A stretch of DNA of 27,163 bases from Conoideocrella luteorostrata (taxonomy: Eukaryota > Ascomycota > Sordariomycetes > Hypocreales > Clavicipitaceae). Within the stretch, counting starts at the first letter, position 1, and each line of letters starts with the position of its first letter. The DNA lies in the NCBI GenBank assembly GCA_032433595.1, contig JASWJB010000449.1:1-27163 (forward strand). Direction: 5' to 3'. The notes under the pieces were generated by a model. That model was not told the origin of the DNA. It worked only from the letters and a program-made list of their open reading frames with translations, and searched no databases. Below, piece after piece: positions 1-9,828 of the stretch. The translations under genes and the position numbers were made by a program.

Positions 1-453
1 ATTAAAAAAAAAAAAAAAAAAAAAGGGTCATGAGGCGCCGGTGGTGGTGGTGTTTTGGCGTTTCAAATTGCCGGGCGCACATATGGAGCAACCACAGAGC
101 AGTTACAAGCTCGTACTCTTGGGTGTAGTTCTTGGCTTCTTTTTTTTTTGTCCCTTTTTTTTTCCCTTTTTTTCGTTGTTTTTATTTCTTCTTGCACAAT
201 TCTAAATTATATTGGCTCCCACCGCTACTCACGTCACCTGCGGCCGTTATTGGCCACGACGTCATCCAGCTTCGTACCCCGTATGCACGTCCGGGCGTGC
301 CTGGGGATGCCTGCATGCATTTACCCAGCCAGCATGCAACTATGCCTGTACGGAGTGTGTGCATGCGTGCCAAATTGCAGTGTACCCAAAAATTTAAATG
401 ACCAATCTCTGCTGCATAACTCGGGTGTTATATTGTGCGTTCGCGACTAGGTC

Positions 454-470
454 CATACATACATACATAC
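454..470. repeat. (CATA)n microsatellite
   Basis: Four full CATA units plus a final C are directly visible. This is a simple-sequence repeat in non-coding DNA with no sign of function. Confidence 0.9.
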
Positions 471-724
471 TCGCGGCCATGCGCCGCGATCTGGTTCTCA
501 CGTGCCAGAGTCGCTTGTCCGTTATGCATCGCCAGGGGAAAGAAAGCTGGGCCATGCATGCACGTACTAACTAATACTCCGTATGCATGCACGATGCGGA
601 GCCCAAGAGGTCGCCCGTTGCAATCAGCGGTGTCTACAGGGGGAAATACACGTTGGTTGGGGTGTGCACATGCCGCGGAGGAGCAGACCGTGTCCTCAGC
701 GCCTCTCCTGAGATACTTACTAAC

Positions 725-981
725 TACGGAGTAGTGAGTACGGAGGATTAATACGTGCACTAAGTAATGAAACATGCTCGTCAGAGTTAGTTGCTACATA
801 ACTGGTATTTATGTTTGATTTTATTAGTCAGGAGCAGCTACAGGCCACACAAAGCCGTTATAAATAGCATCACCCACTCCGTACTCCGTACAGCCGTTAT
901 GATCCAGAACCTAGCTGCTACCTGGCCAACTAACTCGCTACCCCGTACTCCGTACTGCGTAGTATTACTCCGTACTCCGTA
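725..981. repeat. Cluster of TACTCCGTA / TACGGAGTA elements
   Basis: Exact copies lie at 725-733 (as TACGGAGTA), 882-890, 946-954, 966-974 and 973-981 (as TACTCCGTA). The last two overlap by two bases, giving a 7-bp periodicity of ACTCCGT. Near matches flank them. The same element recurs at 11335-11726, 22528-22536 and 25718-25726. All copies are outside the coding regions called here. Confidence 0.85.
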
Positions 982-1059
982 ACAGAGACACTGACAAGCA
1001 ACTAGCAGCATCCCGCTTCTGCTCTGTACAATGCCCAATGGCCATCTACCGAGTCTGAA

Positions 1060-1772
1060 TCAAGGACAGTCCTTGTACAGCACGCCCTGGAGGACCGCGA
1101 GCATTCCGATAACACACTGCGTGGCTTGCAGGCCTTTCGAAAAGTCCCCGAGGCAGACTCCTATCACGCCGCCGAATACCACGCCCGCAAGCCACCCCAA
1201 CGCAACCGCAGCTACCAGCTTCGCAGCCGACCGCCGCCAAGCCACGACGCAGACATGGCAAGCATGTCGCTTTGCCTGTCCCGGCGGCGCCACCAAATGG
1301 AATCGACGATAGGCCGCGAGGAAGCCTGGCAAATTGGCCACCGTCTCGGGTCGTTTCCACGCCGCCGTGAGCATTGGCTCCGGCTTGCTAGACTGCAGGA
1401 GAATGCTGCGAGGATTGGGCTGGCCTTCAAGATCGGGATGGTGATGGAGCTTTAGTGCAAGAAACGCGTTAGCTTAGCCTGACCGTATGGAATTTTTGTC
1501 TGCACGGAATGCGGAAAAAGAAGCCGTGTCTTGGGTGAGCCACGAACCGGGGACAGTACGCCGTCTTGAACGACCAAATCATGCAACAGTCGACGGAAGG
1601 GGGTTCTCCACGTATCGGTGTTTGCGTGGTACGCGGCTTTGCTGGCGCCAATCACAGCTGTGGCATCTGCTGAGGGTTGAAGATCGACCGTGAGCATCTG
1701 CAGACTGCCGTTTTTGCGGAATGCAAGTCTCCATTGGACGGGGGCGGTGTTTGCTGAGGCCGTCTCTCGCAT
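1060..1772 (-). CDS. Doubtful small gene, possible membrane protein
   Basis: I do not recognise a family. Two ATG-initiated minus-strand frames lie in tandem: 1772-1452 (106 residues) and 1374-1060 (104 residues). The second carries a Gly/Ala/Val-rich hydrophobic stretch (about residues 51-75) and a second weaker one near its C-terminus, so it could be a small membrane protein. Between the two frames the minus strand shows a branch-point-like GCTAAC near 1470 and an AG at about 1452, as if an intron ended there. I found no convincing donor, so I cannot join them. GC content is visibly higher than in the flanks. All three minus frames are partly open here, so this could also be chance open frame in GC-rich DNA. 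Confidence 0.25.
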
Positions 1773-1883
1773 CCTGTATGATTCGTTCGTTTATTGGTGG
1801 TTATTGGCAGTGCGTCAAGTCGACTGTTCAGATTATAGCATCAGTCCTCGCCCCCAGCTTCGGTAGCTTCTATATACTCTGGC

Positions 1884-2185
1884 AGCATCGCCAAGTTGCG
1901 ACTACATGCCCAGACATCCTCCCGTTGTGCCTGGGTTGGGCGGCATCTTTGCGGGACATGCGACGTATAAGCCAGAGTTGGAAGGGGGCCAGGCACCCGG
2001 TCAGAATGACCGCATTAATGGCATGTACTCCAGCGGCATCGCCAAGTTGCGACTACATGTCCAAACATCCCTGAGTTGTGCCTGGGTTGGGCGGCATCTT
2101 TGCGGGACATGCGACGTATTAGCCAGAGTCGGAGGGAGGGAGCAAGGCCCCTGGTCAGAATGACTGCAATAATGGGAAGATGGCG
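1884..2185. repeat. Diverged 151-bp tandem duplication
   Basis: Two adjacent copies share long near-identical blocks. One block starts CCAAGTTGCGACTACATG at 1891 and again at 2042, a period of 151 bp. Another runs from TGTGCCTGGGTTGGGCGGC through GGGACATGCGACGTAT. Copy 1 is about 1884-2034 and copy 2 about 2035-2185, with scattered substitutions and small indels. A shorter AAGTTGCGAC echo occurs near 2432. No protein frame is conserved across the two units. Confidence 0.85.
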
Positions 2186-2659
2186 CGCCAGCTCGGAAAA
2201 TTGCCGCGAGCGAGATGTACTTCCACGCAAAGTAGTGTTTGTATGTCCCGACCAAGGCAAGACGCTGTGCGAAGTACCTCACAATCACAAACTACCCATT
2301 GAACAGCAATACTAGGTGCCTTGTGCAGCCCCCGCCATCTCCTGCTATTCCGTTATTTGCTTGTTTTCATAGCGCGCAGCAGAAGTCTGCGATGAAATGC
2401 CAGCCGCCTCACATTTGGACCCCTGTCGCAAAGTTGCGACGGGTGATGCCGCCCGTCAGAAATGCCACCCGAGACGCCGCCACAATGCGAACGGTGACGT
2501 AGGCGCTCTCAAAGTATTTCAACGCCAGCCGCCCACCTCAGCATTCTATTCTACCAAACAAAAAAAAATTCACCAAAGACGTCCCAGTTTAGAAACTAGG
2601 GCAAACAGCCATTCCGACTGAACCGCTTCTCCAAGAACTCAGGCATCGTGCACAGCAGC

Positions 2660-5239
2660 ATGGCGATGCTTCTACTGCCACAGTCTGAGCCCATGTGTCG
2701 GGACTCAGCGGCGGCCGCCGCTAGCATCTGGCCTGAGACAGACCAAAGAGGCCCCGAGACGTTGGATGCATGGCATGGGTTTCTATTGACTGCTGGGATA
2801 TCACAAAATCCTCCCTCAAAGGGCTCGAGTCAGAGGTCTACGAGAATCCGGAGATATAGCGATGACGAAAGGCCAAGGTATTTCAAGAAGCGTTCCGGTA
2901 ACCGCAACCCCAAAGACCGTGAAGATGGTGATGACGACAAGGACGACTACTACGATAGGTCCCATACGGAAGACGCAGGCGGATCCAACAACAAATCCAG
3001 ACTCTTCGCCTGTCCATTCCAAAAACACCAGCTGCAGCATTCTAGCTTAGTAGACGAACGGAGTTGCCGCGCGGGAGGGTTTAGCCAACTTGACCGTGTT
3101 AAGTGAGTTTACCCATAGCTAGTTATAGCCCCGCCAGCTCTGCCCATCGTTTTCTGTTTTCTTACCGTTTCATTCAGGAAGCACATACTGCGTCACCACA
3201 AAGTTCTGTTCTGTCAATGCAACAAGGCTTGCAAATCGCTTCAGCAATTAGCTGGACACTTGGTCGAAGGCAACCATCATACCCACGATGACCCGGAAGC
3301 GTGGCAACGTATATATCGAGACTTGTTTCCCGGCGAACTTGTTCCGGATCCTTGTAAGTTGCTGTCTACAATGACCCGACAACCCCATTTTGCAGAGCAT
3401 TCTAACCCCACGCTCTCTACGGTGTAGACATACAAGAAAATGAAGACTTGGTGACGCATCCAAAGCGGCGGTTCAAACCTCCTGAGCCTGGCACAGTGAC
3501 AGACCTGCAGGCCCTTTCCCAATCGCTTCTGCATCCCGCAAGACTGTCCGCCATACTGCATGACGCTGGGCCACAGCTTTTTCCGGAACATAGAAACGAC
3601 ATGGCATCTACGACTGACGGGGATGCCGTGTGTCTAAGGTGCGAGCTACTGGATATAAGAAATTCGTTGACAGAGTTTCAGGATCTGCGTTTGGCCTCCA
3701 CTCGTTACGGGACATCCGCTATCCCATGGAGGCAGCATCCACAGGCCTCTGGAGGGGCAGGAGGCTTCGGCGACTACAATAACAACAACCACAACAGCGG
3801 CTCAAGCCAGCAGAACTCTGGGAATCCCGGTGGTTCGGATAATAATGGATCGTCTCTAAATACCGGAGGGTCAGGTAGTCCTGGCAGCGCTGGTTCCGGA
3901 GGCAGCGGCGAGTCGAGTGCTACGCCAATGCCACAATATGGGGGCAGCACAATAGCCTGGATCTGCTGCTATTATCGGTTTGATCCCGAGGGATATGGAG
4001 TCAGAGGCTCTTCGAGGTGGCACCATTGCGAAACTAAGCCGTGGTATCAATTCTGCGACTTGTTGTAAGTCGAGTTCCATGTCCAAGCCCAGTTGAGATA
4101 ACCCACTCCCCTCGACCTTTGCAGCTATAGGCTATATGTCATTTTCTCAAACATTACTTGTTTGTGTATCTTTTCTTTTCTTTGTAAGAAAAGAAAAAGA
4201 AAAACAAACAAGTAAATAGGATTAAGAGTACACACTATAGATCATCACACAGAGGTCAGGGGGGTTGGACCATGTCTACCTACACTTGTCGACATCTTTG
4301 TTTCTGCATCTAGCATCAGCAAGCTAACACGCAAAACCAGGAAGCATTACAGAACCGCCCACAAGAAATACATTTGCGGACTTTGCTTCGAGGTCTTCGC
4401 CACAAACAACGCAAGACTCTATCACGATAAGGAAACCTCGCACTGTCGCTGCTGTTTCGCGACGTTCCCCAAGATTGCGTCTGGCGGTCTTTTCCACCAC
4501 TCGCGCGAGTATGAAAACCATACGGGGTGCTCGGCTCCGTATCAAAACGGTCTGCGTGACGAGTATCGGTGGCGCAGGTGCTTTGAGGGGCTCCTAGGCG
4601 TTAACTCCTCCCAGAGCTACAACCCCTGTAAGTCAAAGTCTCATCTCATCTGCTCGACTGCATGTCATTCTTCTAACGAGATCAGACTTTTCGTTTGCGC
4701 CGACTGAGCAGCCGGGAGGAGGAGCCGAGGCTGTCAGCTCCGCGACTCGGCAAGACGAGGAGATCAGGAGGCTGGGAGCGGAGAATAGCTTGCTGAGAGC
4801 GGAGAATAGCCTGCTGATTACATCTGTAGCTTCACTGCAAAGACAGGTTGAAGAGCAACGGCAAGTCTTCCGATTCTGGACTGAAAATGCGTGGCAGTCC
4901 ATGGCACTTGGCCCGAGCATGCCGCAGCCGCAGCCGCAGCCGCAAAATACTCTGTTCAGTGGCCTGAGCCACAATGGCCAGATGACGGCGCAGCAAGGCA
5001 TGTTCCCTCATCCAGCGTGGCAGGGAAGTTCTGATGCCCGGAGTGCGGACCCGACTCAACATCATTCAACGGGCGATACGGCGATGGGACTGTCCGATGG
5101 AATGCAGCAGACTTTGCCCGACACTTCTGCAATGGAGGGCATATGGCCCAACACCTTGGACGACGCAGACAATTTTCTCGACTGGGAGCTGTTCCCTCCA
5201 TCCAACGTCGACCTCACGGGACAGATGCATGCTTCGTAG
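2660..5239 (+). CDS. C2H2 zinc-finger protein with C-terminal coiled coil (five exons)
   Basis: Probable nuclear DNA-binding regulator of a fungus-specific C2H2 type. My model joins 2660-3102, 3178-3353, 3428-4064, 4314-4627 and 4686-5239, giving about 707 residues (705 if the fourth exon starts at 4320). The start is the first ATG after an in-frame stop at 2597-2599. The upstream in-frame codon at 2648 is GTG. Residues 68-107 are acidic/basic and disordered. A cysteine/histidine region follows at about 115-183 (RLFACPF, FSQLDRVKKH, HKVLFCQC, AGHL). A Gly/Ser/Asn-rich linker lies at about 313-380. A canonical finger then appears, C440-x2-C443-x12-H456-x5-H462, followed by C463, C465, C466, H480, H481 and H488. 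Residues near 540-575 form a Leu/Glu-rich coiled coil, then a Gln-rich tail. The third intron is unusually long and holds a hairpin. The target genes are unknown. Confidence 0.75.
4156..4213. repeat. Long hairpin-forming inverted repeat inside an intron
   Basis: ACTTGTTTGT at 4156-4165 is the exact reverse complement of 4204-4213. TTTTCTTTTCTT at 4171-4182 is the exact reverse complement of 4186-4197, leaving a three-base apical loop. The element lies within the inferred 249-nt intron (4065-4313) of the C2H2 gene, about 90 nt from the donor. If that splice is wrong, it would instead be a 3' UTR hairpin after a stop at 4066-4068. Confidence 0.85.
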
Positions 5240-5480
5240 GCGAAAGACGATAGTGAAAGTGGTGTCGAGCTCACGTTTACGGAGTATAATGACATTGATA
5301 TAAGTGAAATAGACAATAGACCAGGTTGGTTCGACATGAGATCTCAATTCCCGGAATAGAACTCCGCTTCATCTACAGAGTACATTAATTAATGGATTCA
5401 AAATATAGCTAGTTGCTGCGTGTGAAAAGACAAACACCCTGCCCCAAACAGATGCCACCCAATGCACAAAAATAAGAAAT

Positions 5481-6437
5481 TTAGGGATTCATTGCCGCGA
5501 TCAGCTCGCGCGTCCACGTGTAATTAGTAGGCGCGAGAGCGTCATCGCCCTCGACCTTGCCATCGCGATCCACGGCATACGAGAAAACGCCGCCCTTCCG
5601 CGCACCGCTCGGCTGCCACTGCGCATACTGGTAGGCGCGGCTTGTCCTCATCGGAGGAGTCACATCGCCCCATGCAGCGCCGTGCTCTTCGGGGAAAGAA
5701 AACCCAATCAGGTACTGCCTGCTCGAGATGTAGGGCTTGTACGTGTTGAAGGTGCCCTGTGTGCCGCTCACCCTGCGGCCGTACGACTGGACCAGCACGT
5801 AATCGACATACGGGTGCACCGCCCTGAACAGCGGCGCAGTCCCGTCCTGGTTGGTGTCAAAGATCAAGAGCTTCCCTGTGCCGGACTGGGGCCCGAGCGA
5901 CTTGGAGAGCGCCGCGAACACACCGGACGCTTGGCTGAGCTGCGAGGCAGTGAGGGTGTTCTCGAAATCCACATCAAGTCCATCCAGGCCGTGGGCATTC
6001 ACGTAGGTGTCCAGGAGGTGGGTGGCCAGCGCCTCGTGGCCCCTGGGGTCGTTTGCGTATTTTTCGTCGAGAAGAGCGGCGATGCTGATCGTCCTCACAA
6101 CCTTGGTGCCTCGGCTTCTCAGTGCCGGCACATATCTGTCCTTGAGCGCCGTATAGAACGCATCGGGCTCGTCCCCTTGCGGGAAGACAAAGGCAATGTC
6201 GAGACAGTCAGGCAAGTCGTCCATGGAGGCTTTGTTCTGTGCCGGATCGCTGGCGATGTCTCTCCACGATCGGAAATAGGCCGCCATGATCTGGTGGTCG
6301 CTCTTCTTGTAATCAAGGATCTTCTGTAACGCGGCGCCAGAGGCGTGTGCGTTGTTGCTCCTGGGGCACACCGACGCCGATCCAGCGAGGACTGTGGCGG
6401 CGCCCACGGCCAGAAAAGTGATAAATGGGATCTTCAT
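5481..6437 (-). CDS. Secreted GH18 endo-beta-N-acetylglucosaminidase-like protein
   Basis: An intronless 318-residue protein. Residues 1 to about 22 form a signal peptide (hydrophobic core FITFLAVGAATVLAG). The GH18 catalytic motif DxxDxDxE is intact at residues 152-159 (DGLDVDFE), with E159 the expected acid and D157 the assisting residue. The upstream motifs YFRSWRD (54-60), LDIAFVF (79-85) and VVRTISI (113-119) resemble the Endo F2/Endo S-type endoglycosidase branch rather than classic chitinases. From family knowledge such enzymes cut the chitobiose core of N-glycans. The exact substrate here is inference. There are only two mature-chain cysteines (C24, C78), one N-glycosylation sequon at N305, and no GPI or carbohydrate-binding module visible. 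The gene is convergent with the C2H2 gene, with 241 bp between stop codons. Confidence 0.85.
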   Translation of the reverse strand: MKIPFITFLAVGAATVLAGSASVCPRSNNAHASGAALQKILDYKKSDHQIMAAYFRSWRDIASDPAQNKASMDDLPDCLDIAFVFPQGDEPDAFYTALKDRYVPALRSRGTKVVRTISIAALLDEKYANDPRGHEALATHLLDTYVNAHGLDGLDVDFENTLTASQLSQASGVFAALSKSLGPQSGTGKLLIFDTNQDGTAPLFRAVHPYVDYVLVQSYGRRVSGTQGTFNTYKPYISSRQYLIGFSFPEEHGAAWGDVTPPMRTSRAYQYAQWQPSGARKGGVFSYAVDRDGKVEGDDALAPTNYTWTRELIAAMNP

Positions 6438-6570
6438 TGTGAATGTTCGTGTGCTCTATATACATACATTTAAAAAGGGACACAAGAAGGATCTAAGAGG
6501 GTTTAGAGAATAGACGGCTCCCCAAAGTATGCGAGCACTCAAGCCTGACAAGACGGTCTGAAACTCCCAT

Positions 6571-6577
6571 ATTTATA
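6571..6577 (-). promoter_or_regulatory. TATA box candidate of the GH18 gene
   Basis: On the minus strand this reads TATAAAT, 134 nt upstream of the GH18 start codon, which would give a 5' UTR near 100 nt. A second TATATA lies at 6457-6462, only 20 nt from the ATG and probably too close to direct initiation. Confidence 0.4.
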
Positions 6578-6584
6578 CGAAAGC

Positions 6585-8433
6585 TAGAGAATCCCTCTCT
6601 TCCATTCTAGTCGGATCCCCCCTTCCCCCTCCTCCCTCCCCCCCCCCAAAAAAAAAATATAAAAAAATTAAATGATAAGCCTACATACCCCCCAGCCTAA
6701 ATGTTTGGTTGTTCCTGGAGGTGGTGAGAGTGAACCATGGGTGCTGCGCTGCAGGTCATGACACCGTGCGTGCCGGATATTGTGGATATATTTCCTCTTC
6801 TTATATTAATTGATGCCAGATATAGCTAGCCCTTAACGAAGCTACCACGTAGCTACTCCGCAAAAGGAATGTCGCTGATAAGTTCTCCGTAAAGATGCTT
6901 AAATGCTCTGAAACAGCAGTTGTCTACTACATTCCCGGCGGATCCCAAGGCTATACTGCATGGGTGGAAGCCCCCGGTATGTGGACGAGAAAACAGAGCA
7001 TAAAAGGAAGGAAGGGAAACGAAGGGTAAGGAAAGGAAAGGAAAGCCAGTCACCACCGAGCCCAGTCGACTGATGCACACCAATTTTCCACCGCTACGCC
7101 CGCCATATTCCTCTGGACGCTCCAAACGGAAACAGCATCTGGTTGTGTTCAGCATGTGTCGCTAACTAACAGTGAACTGACGGTGTGTAGACGAAGGACT
7201 GTACTCCATACAGCTCCGCAGTATATAAATGGATCGCGAACTCCAGAAAAATCTATATGCATGCGATCGGCCAATTGCACGGAAGCCTCCCGGCCCGGGA
7301 TCTCTAATGGCCGCTACACGTATAACAAGAATACCTTACCTACCCACTCAGTTCTCCGCCGCAGCCCCCTGTTGGTAGTATTCCAGCAGATCCTATCGCG
7401 GCAATCGCCTCGTGGGCTGACCGTCGGAGCAGCACGTGTTCAACAAGTTCTGTACACATGAACGTAACCATCCCGCAATCTCCAGACAAACGGCCAGTTG
7501 GCCAGCCATGCCACCGATTTGCTTCACCATTTTTTTTGCGGCGCTTATGAACCCCCTTGAGGACCAATTCCTATTAAAGATGGTCCAAGGCATTGGCAAC
7601 TAGCTGCTGAAGTGTAACAACAGGAACATTCCGTACGAATCGACCATTCAGTATGTTTACTGGCCTTTCTGAACAAGCTCTAGCGAAAATGTCAGCCATC
7701 CACAGAGAGCATATGACGGCAACTGGTGCGACCAAGTCATAACCTCTGCTTGTGCCTGTTTTAGAGAACCCAGCGCGGAGCTCCATTGGCGTCACTCATG
7801 TGTCCGCTTCTGGCAGTCTCTTGAGGAATAACAGTCCGTTCATTAGCTTAGGAGAAGTCTTGACCAATTGACATCTGCATATTCTTGTTTTGCAGAACTC
7901 AGCGCGGAGCTCCATTGGTCATCACTAATGTATCCGATTCTTGCCACCTTTTGAGATGACCAACAGCCTTCTTATTAGCTTACGGGACCCTTGGACTAAA
8001 TGACGCCATGCGACAAGCTCTGAGAGTACTCATGACCATGGAAATGCTTCATTTTACAAAGTCTGAAGTCGGCCTGGAACCTGTTCAGATCCGCTCACGT
8101 GTGGCAGTGTATGTCTATTAACAGTGAAATATTTCTTTTATGCGCTATAAGTCCAAGGCCATTACGGCATCCATGGGTATATTCTATGTAGTATCTCACA
8201 CTACTTTGGATATCAACCAATACCGATAGTCCCACAACGCCATAAAGCAAAAAGCTACCTACTCCGTTTGGCTGCCGCGTGGCCGTTGCCCCTACCATTG
8301 TAATTTATCCCAAGAACACCAAGCTATCACTCACACAAGACATGACGAACCCAAATCATGCAAACATTCCAAGACGCCGCCAATAGGCTATGCACGCCAT
8401 TCGCTCATGTTGGCCGCAAAGGCGCCCTCGCCT
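6585..8433. other. Gene-free spacer between GH18 and SGF29
   Basis: It holds a C-rich then A-rich tract (about 6616-6674), a polypurine tract at about 7005-7047 and a tandem duplication (7757-8012). Minus-strand open frames exist (6853-7155 from a true ATG, 7574-7795), but I see no recognisable domain or splice pattern linking them. The part nearest 6585 probably contains the GH18 promoter. Confidence 0.5.
7757..8012. repeat. Diverged ~129-bp tandem duplication
   Basis: An identical 18-bp core, AGCGCGGAGCTCCATTGG, occurs at 7772-7789 and 7901-7918. It is flanked on both sides by alignable but substituted sequence (TGTTTT-AGAAC before; TCACT-ATGT-TCCG, CTTTTGAG/CTCTTGAG, TTAGCTTA and AATGAC/ATTGAC after). 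Copy 1 is about 7757-7885 and copy 2 about 7886-8012. Reading frames in the two copies are interrupted, so if this was coding it is now broken. Confidence 0.8.
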
Positions 8434-9828
8434 TCATGCACGATACTCTATCACAAATCGCCTCTCCACCTGCTGTGTCGTGGTCGAGTCACTTTCGCCC
8501 TCAAACTTGAGATCAACGCGTCCCTGGCTGTCCATACTATAGACTTCTGCCCTGTAAAACGTCGTAGTGTTGGGATACAGAGCCAAAACCTCCTGTCCGG
8601 CCTCCCAGTCTTTGAGGGTGTCGGCTTGGCTCTCGGGCGTAATAGGAATCATGCTGCTGGCGCTTGTTCGGTATTCCTTCTGCTTGCTCTGATCGTCGGG
8701 CTCGATGTCGAGTACCTTGTATCGCCGACTTTTGCCTTCCCCGAGTACTTGAGCCACCTCACCGAGTATCCAGTCCGATACGCCTTCTCCGCCGGCCTTC
8801 GGTTTGAATGCCACAGCATCTCCTTTCGAGAAGACCACTTTGGACTTATTGCTATTGGCGGCTGCTGCTGCGGCGGCGGCGGCGGCGGCAGCGGCGGAGG
8901 TGGAGGTGGAAGCGGCAGCGGCAGCGGAAGTGGAAGTGGAAGTGGAAGCAGCGGCGTTTGTAGCAGGATTGGTGGCGGCGCTGGTAGCGGCAGATGCCGA
9001 TGTTGAGCTGCCGCCGCCGCCGCCTGTGCCAGTTGGGCCTTGAGGCTCGACACTCTCTGCCTTCGGGGGAATGCTGTCCCTATCTCGGTTGCTCGATCGA
9101 TCCCCGTATTTCCTGGAGGAACTTCCAATGGGGCTGGGGACTGGAGAATCTCCCGCTCCATCAAAGTCGTATAAGGATGCAGCTGCATTGGCAGCTGATG
9201 CGGCGCTGTCTCGCGCATTTCGTTTGCCCATCGGCGCAGGTGGGCCAGCGTCAGCCTGCTCCTTGGCAACAATGACGGCTCGCAGGATCTTGAGCTGCTC
9301 TATGGTCGCCTTGATGCTGCTCAGGTTGGACTCGGAGTGCTTAACACCGTTCCGGCACATCTGCTCCATCTGCTTCAGAGTATCATTGGGAATTTTTTCC
9401 GTGTCCATGGCGCCAACCTTCTTATCCATGTCGACGAGCTCAGCCAGGTTGTCATTTTCGGCATTGACGCCGGAGACAATGTCGGCCAGCTGGGCCTTGC
9501 AGGACTCCCAAATCTGGGCCTCCTCGCCGTAGGAATTATTGCCAGCGGTCCGGTTCGAGCCGCGTCCGCTGCGACTGCGCTGCGACATGTTGACACTGCT
9601 GGGGCTCCCGGTGGTGGCGCGGGTGGCCGTGCCTGCTCCTGCTCCTGCTCCTGTTCCTGTCCCTGTCCCTGTCCCTGCGCCGTTGCTGTTGGAGCGATTG
9701 TGATTACCGTTGCCGGTGCCGGGGGATTCGACCGAGGTGGATCGAGGAGAAGATCGCTGGAAGTAAGGGCCGAGGTTTTCTCTGAGGTTGGCGAGTTCGC
9801 TGCGACGCTGTTTCTTCTTGTCAGCCAT
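8434..9828 (-). CDS. SGF29: SGF29, SAGA-associated tandem Tudor protein
   Basis: A 464-residue chromatin reader of the SAGA histone acetyltransferase complex. The ORF opens further upstream, but the first 129 codons are low-complexity promoter-like sequence, so I start at MADKKKQ. A helical, partly coiled-coil segment spans about 101-190 (EEAQIWESCKAQL onward), the usual complex-binding half. The C-terminal tandem Tudor covers about 332-464: first lobe FSKGDAVAF to KVLDIEPDD, second lobe AGQEVLALYPNTTTFYRAEVY. In human SGF29 the H3K4me3 cage is Y238, Y245 and F264. The matching Y418, Y425 and F442 are all present here, so methyl-lysine reading should be intact. The linker is greatly expanded with poly-Ala/Ser/Thr (about 271-324), and there is a Gly/Thr/Ala repeat at 51-70. 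A second methionine at residue 81 is an alternative start. No intron is needed. Confidence 0.92.
   Translation of the reverse strand: MADKKKQRRSELANLRENLGPYFQRSSPRSTSVESPGTGNGNHNRSNSNGAGTGTGTGTGAGAGAGTATRATTGSPSSVNMSQRSRSGRGSNRTAGNNSYGEEAQIWESCKAQLADIVSGVNAENDNLAELVDMDKKVGAMDTEKIPNDTLKQMEQMCRNGVKHSESNLSSIKATIEQLKILRAVIVAKEQADAGPPAPMGKRNARDSAASAANAAASLYDFDGAGDSPVPSPIGSSSRKYGDRSSNRDRDSIPPKAESVEPQGPTGTGGGGGSSTSASAATSAATNPATNAAASTSTSTSAAAAASTSTSAAAAAAAAAAAAANSNKSKVVFSKGDAVAFKPKAGGEGVSDWILGEVAQVLGEGKSRRYKVLDIEPDDQSKQKEYRTSASSMIPITPESQADTLKDWEAGQEVLALYPNTTTFYRAEVYSMDSQGRVDLKFEGESDSTTTQQVERRFVIEYRA
8859..8955. repeat. Trinucleotide-rich low-complexity DNA in SGF29
   Basis: Runs of GCG/GCT, then GAGGTG and GGAAGT repeats on the plus strand encode the poly-Ala and Ala/Ser/Thr stretch of SGF29 just before the Tudor domain. 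A second in-frame repeat of CTCCTG/TCCCTG hexamers at about 9631-9684 encodes the Gly-Thr/Gly-Ala dipeptides near residues 51-66. Confidence 0.85.

Larger units (their letters stand above)
1..1051. other. Left-end spacer without a supported gene
   Basis: Open frames here begin at non-ATG codons or overlap one another without recognisable protein content. The stretch holds an A-run at the very start, T-runs near 139-175, a CATA microsatellite at 454-470, several ATGCATGC-type alternating purine/pyrimidine strings between about 310 and 600, and a cluster of TACTCCGTA elements. It looks like intergenic DNA. Confidence 0.6.

Noticed and set aside
5682..6329. Plus-strand ORF of 215 residues
   Set aside because: It is antisense to the GH18 gene, which has a signal peptide and an intact catalytic motif.
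6853..7155. Minus-strand 100-residue ATG frame with a faint ankyrin-like phrase (GFHPCSIALGSAGNVV)
   Set aside because: Only one weak match to the repeat consensus, no tandem repeats, and the frame crosses a polypyrimidine tract. Not enough to call a gene or pseudogene.
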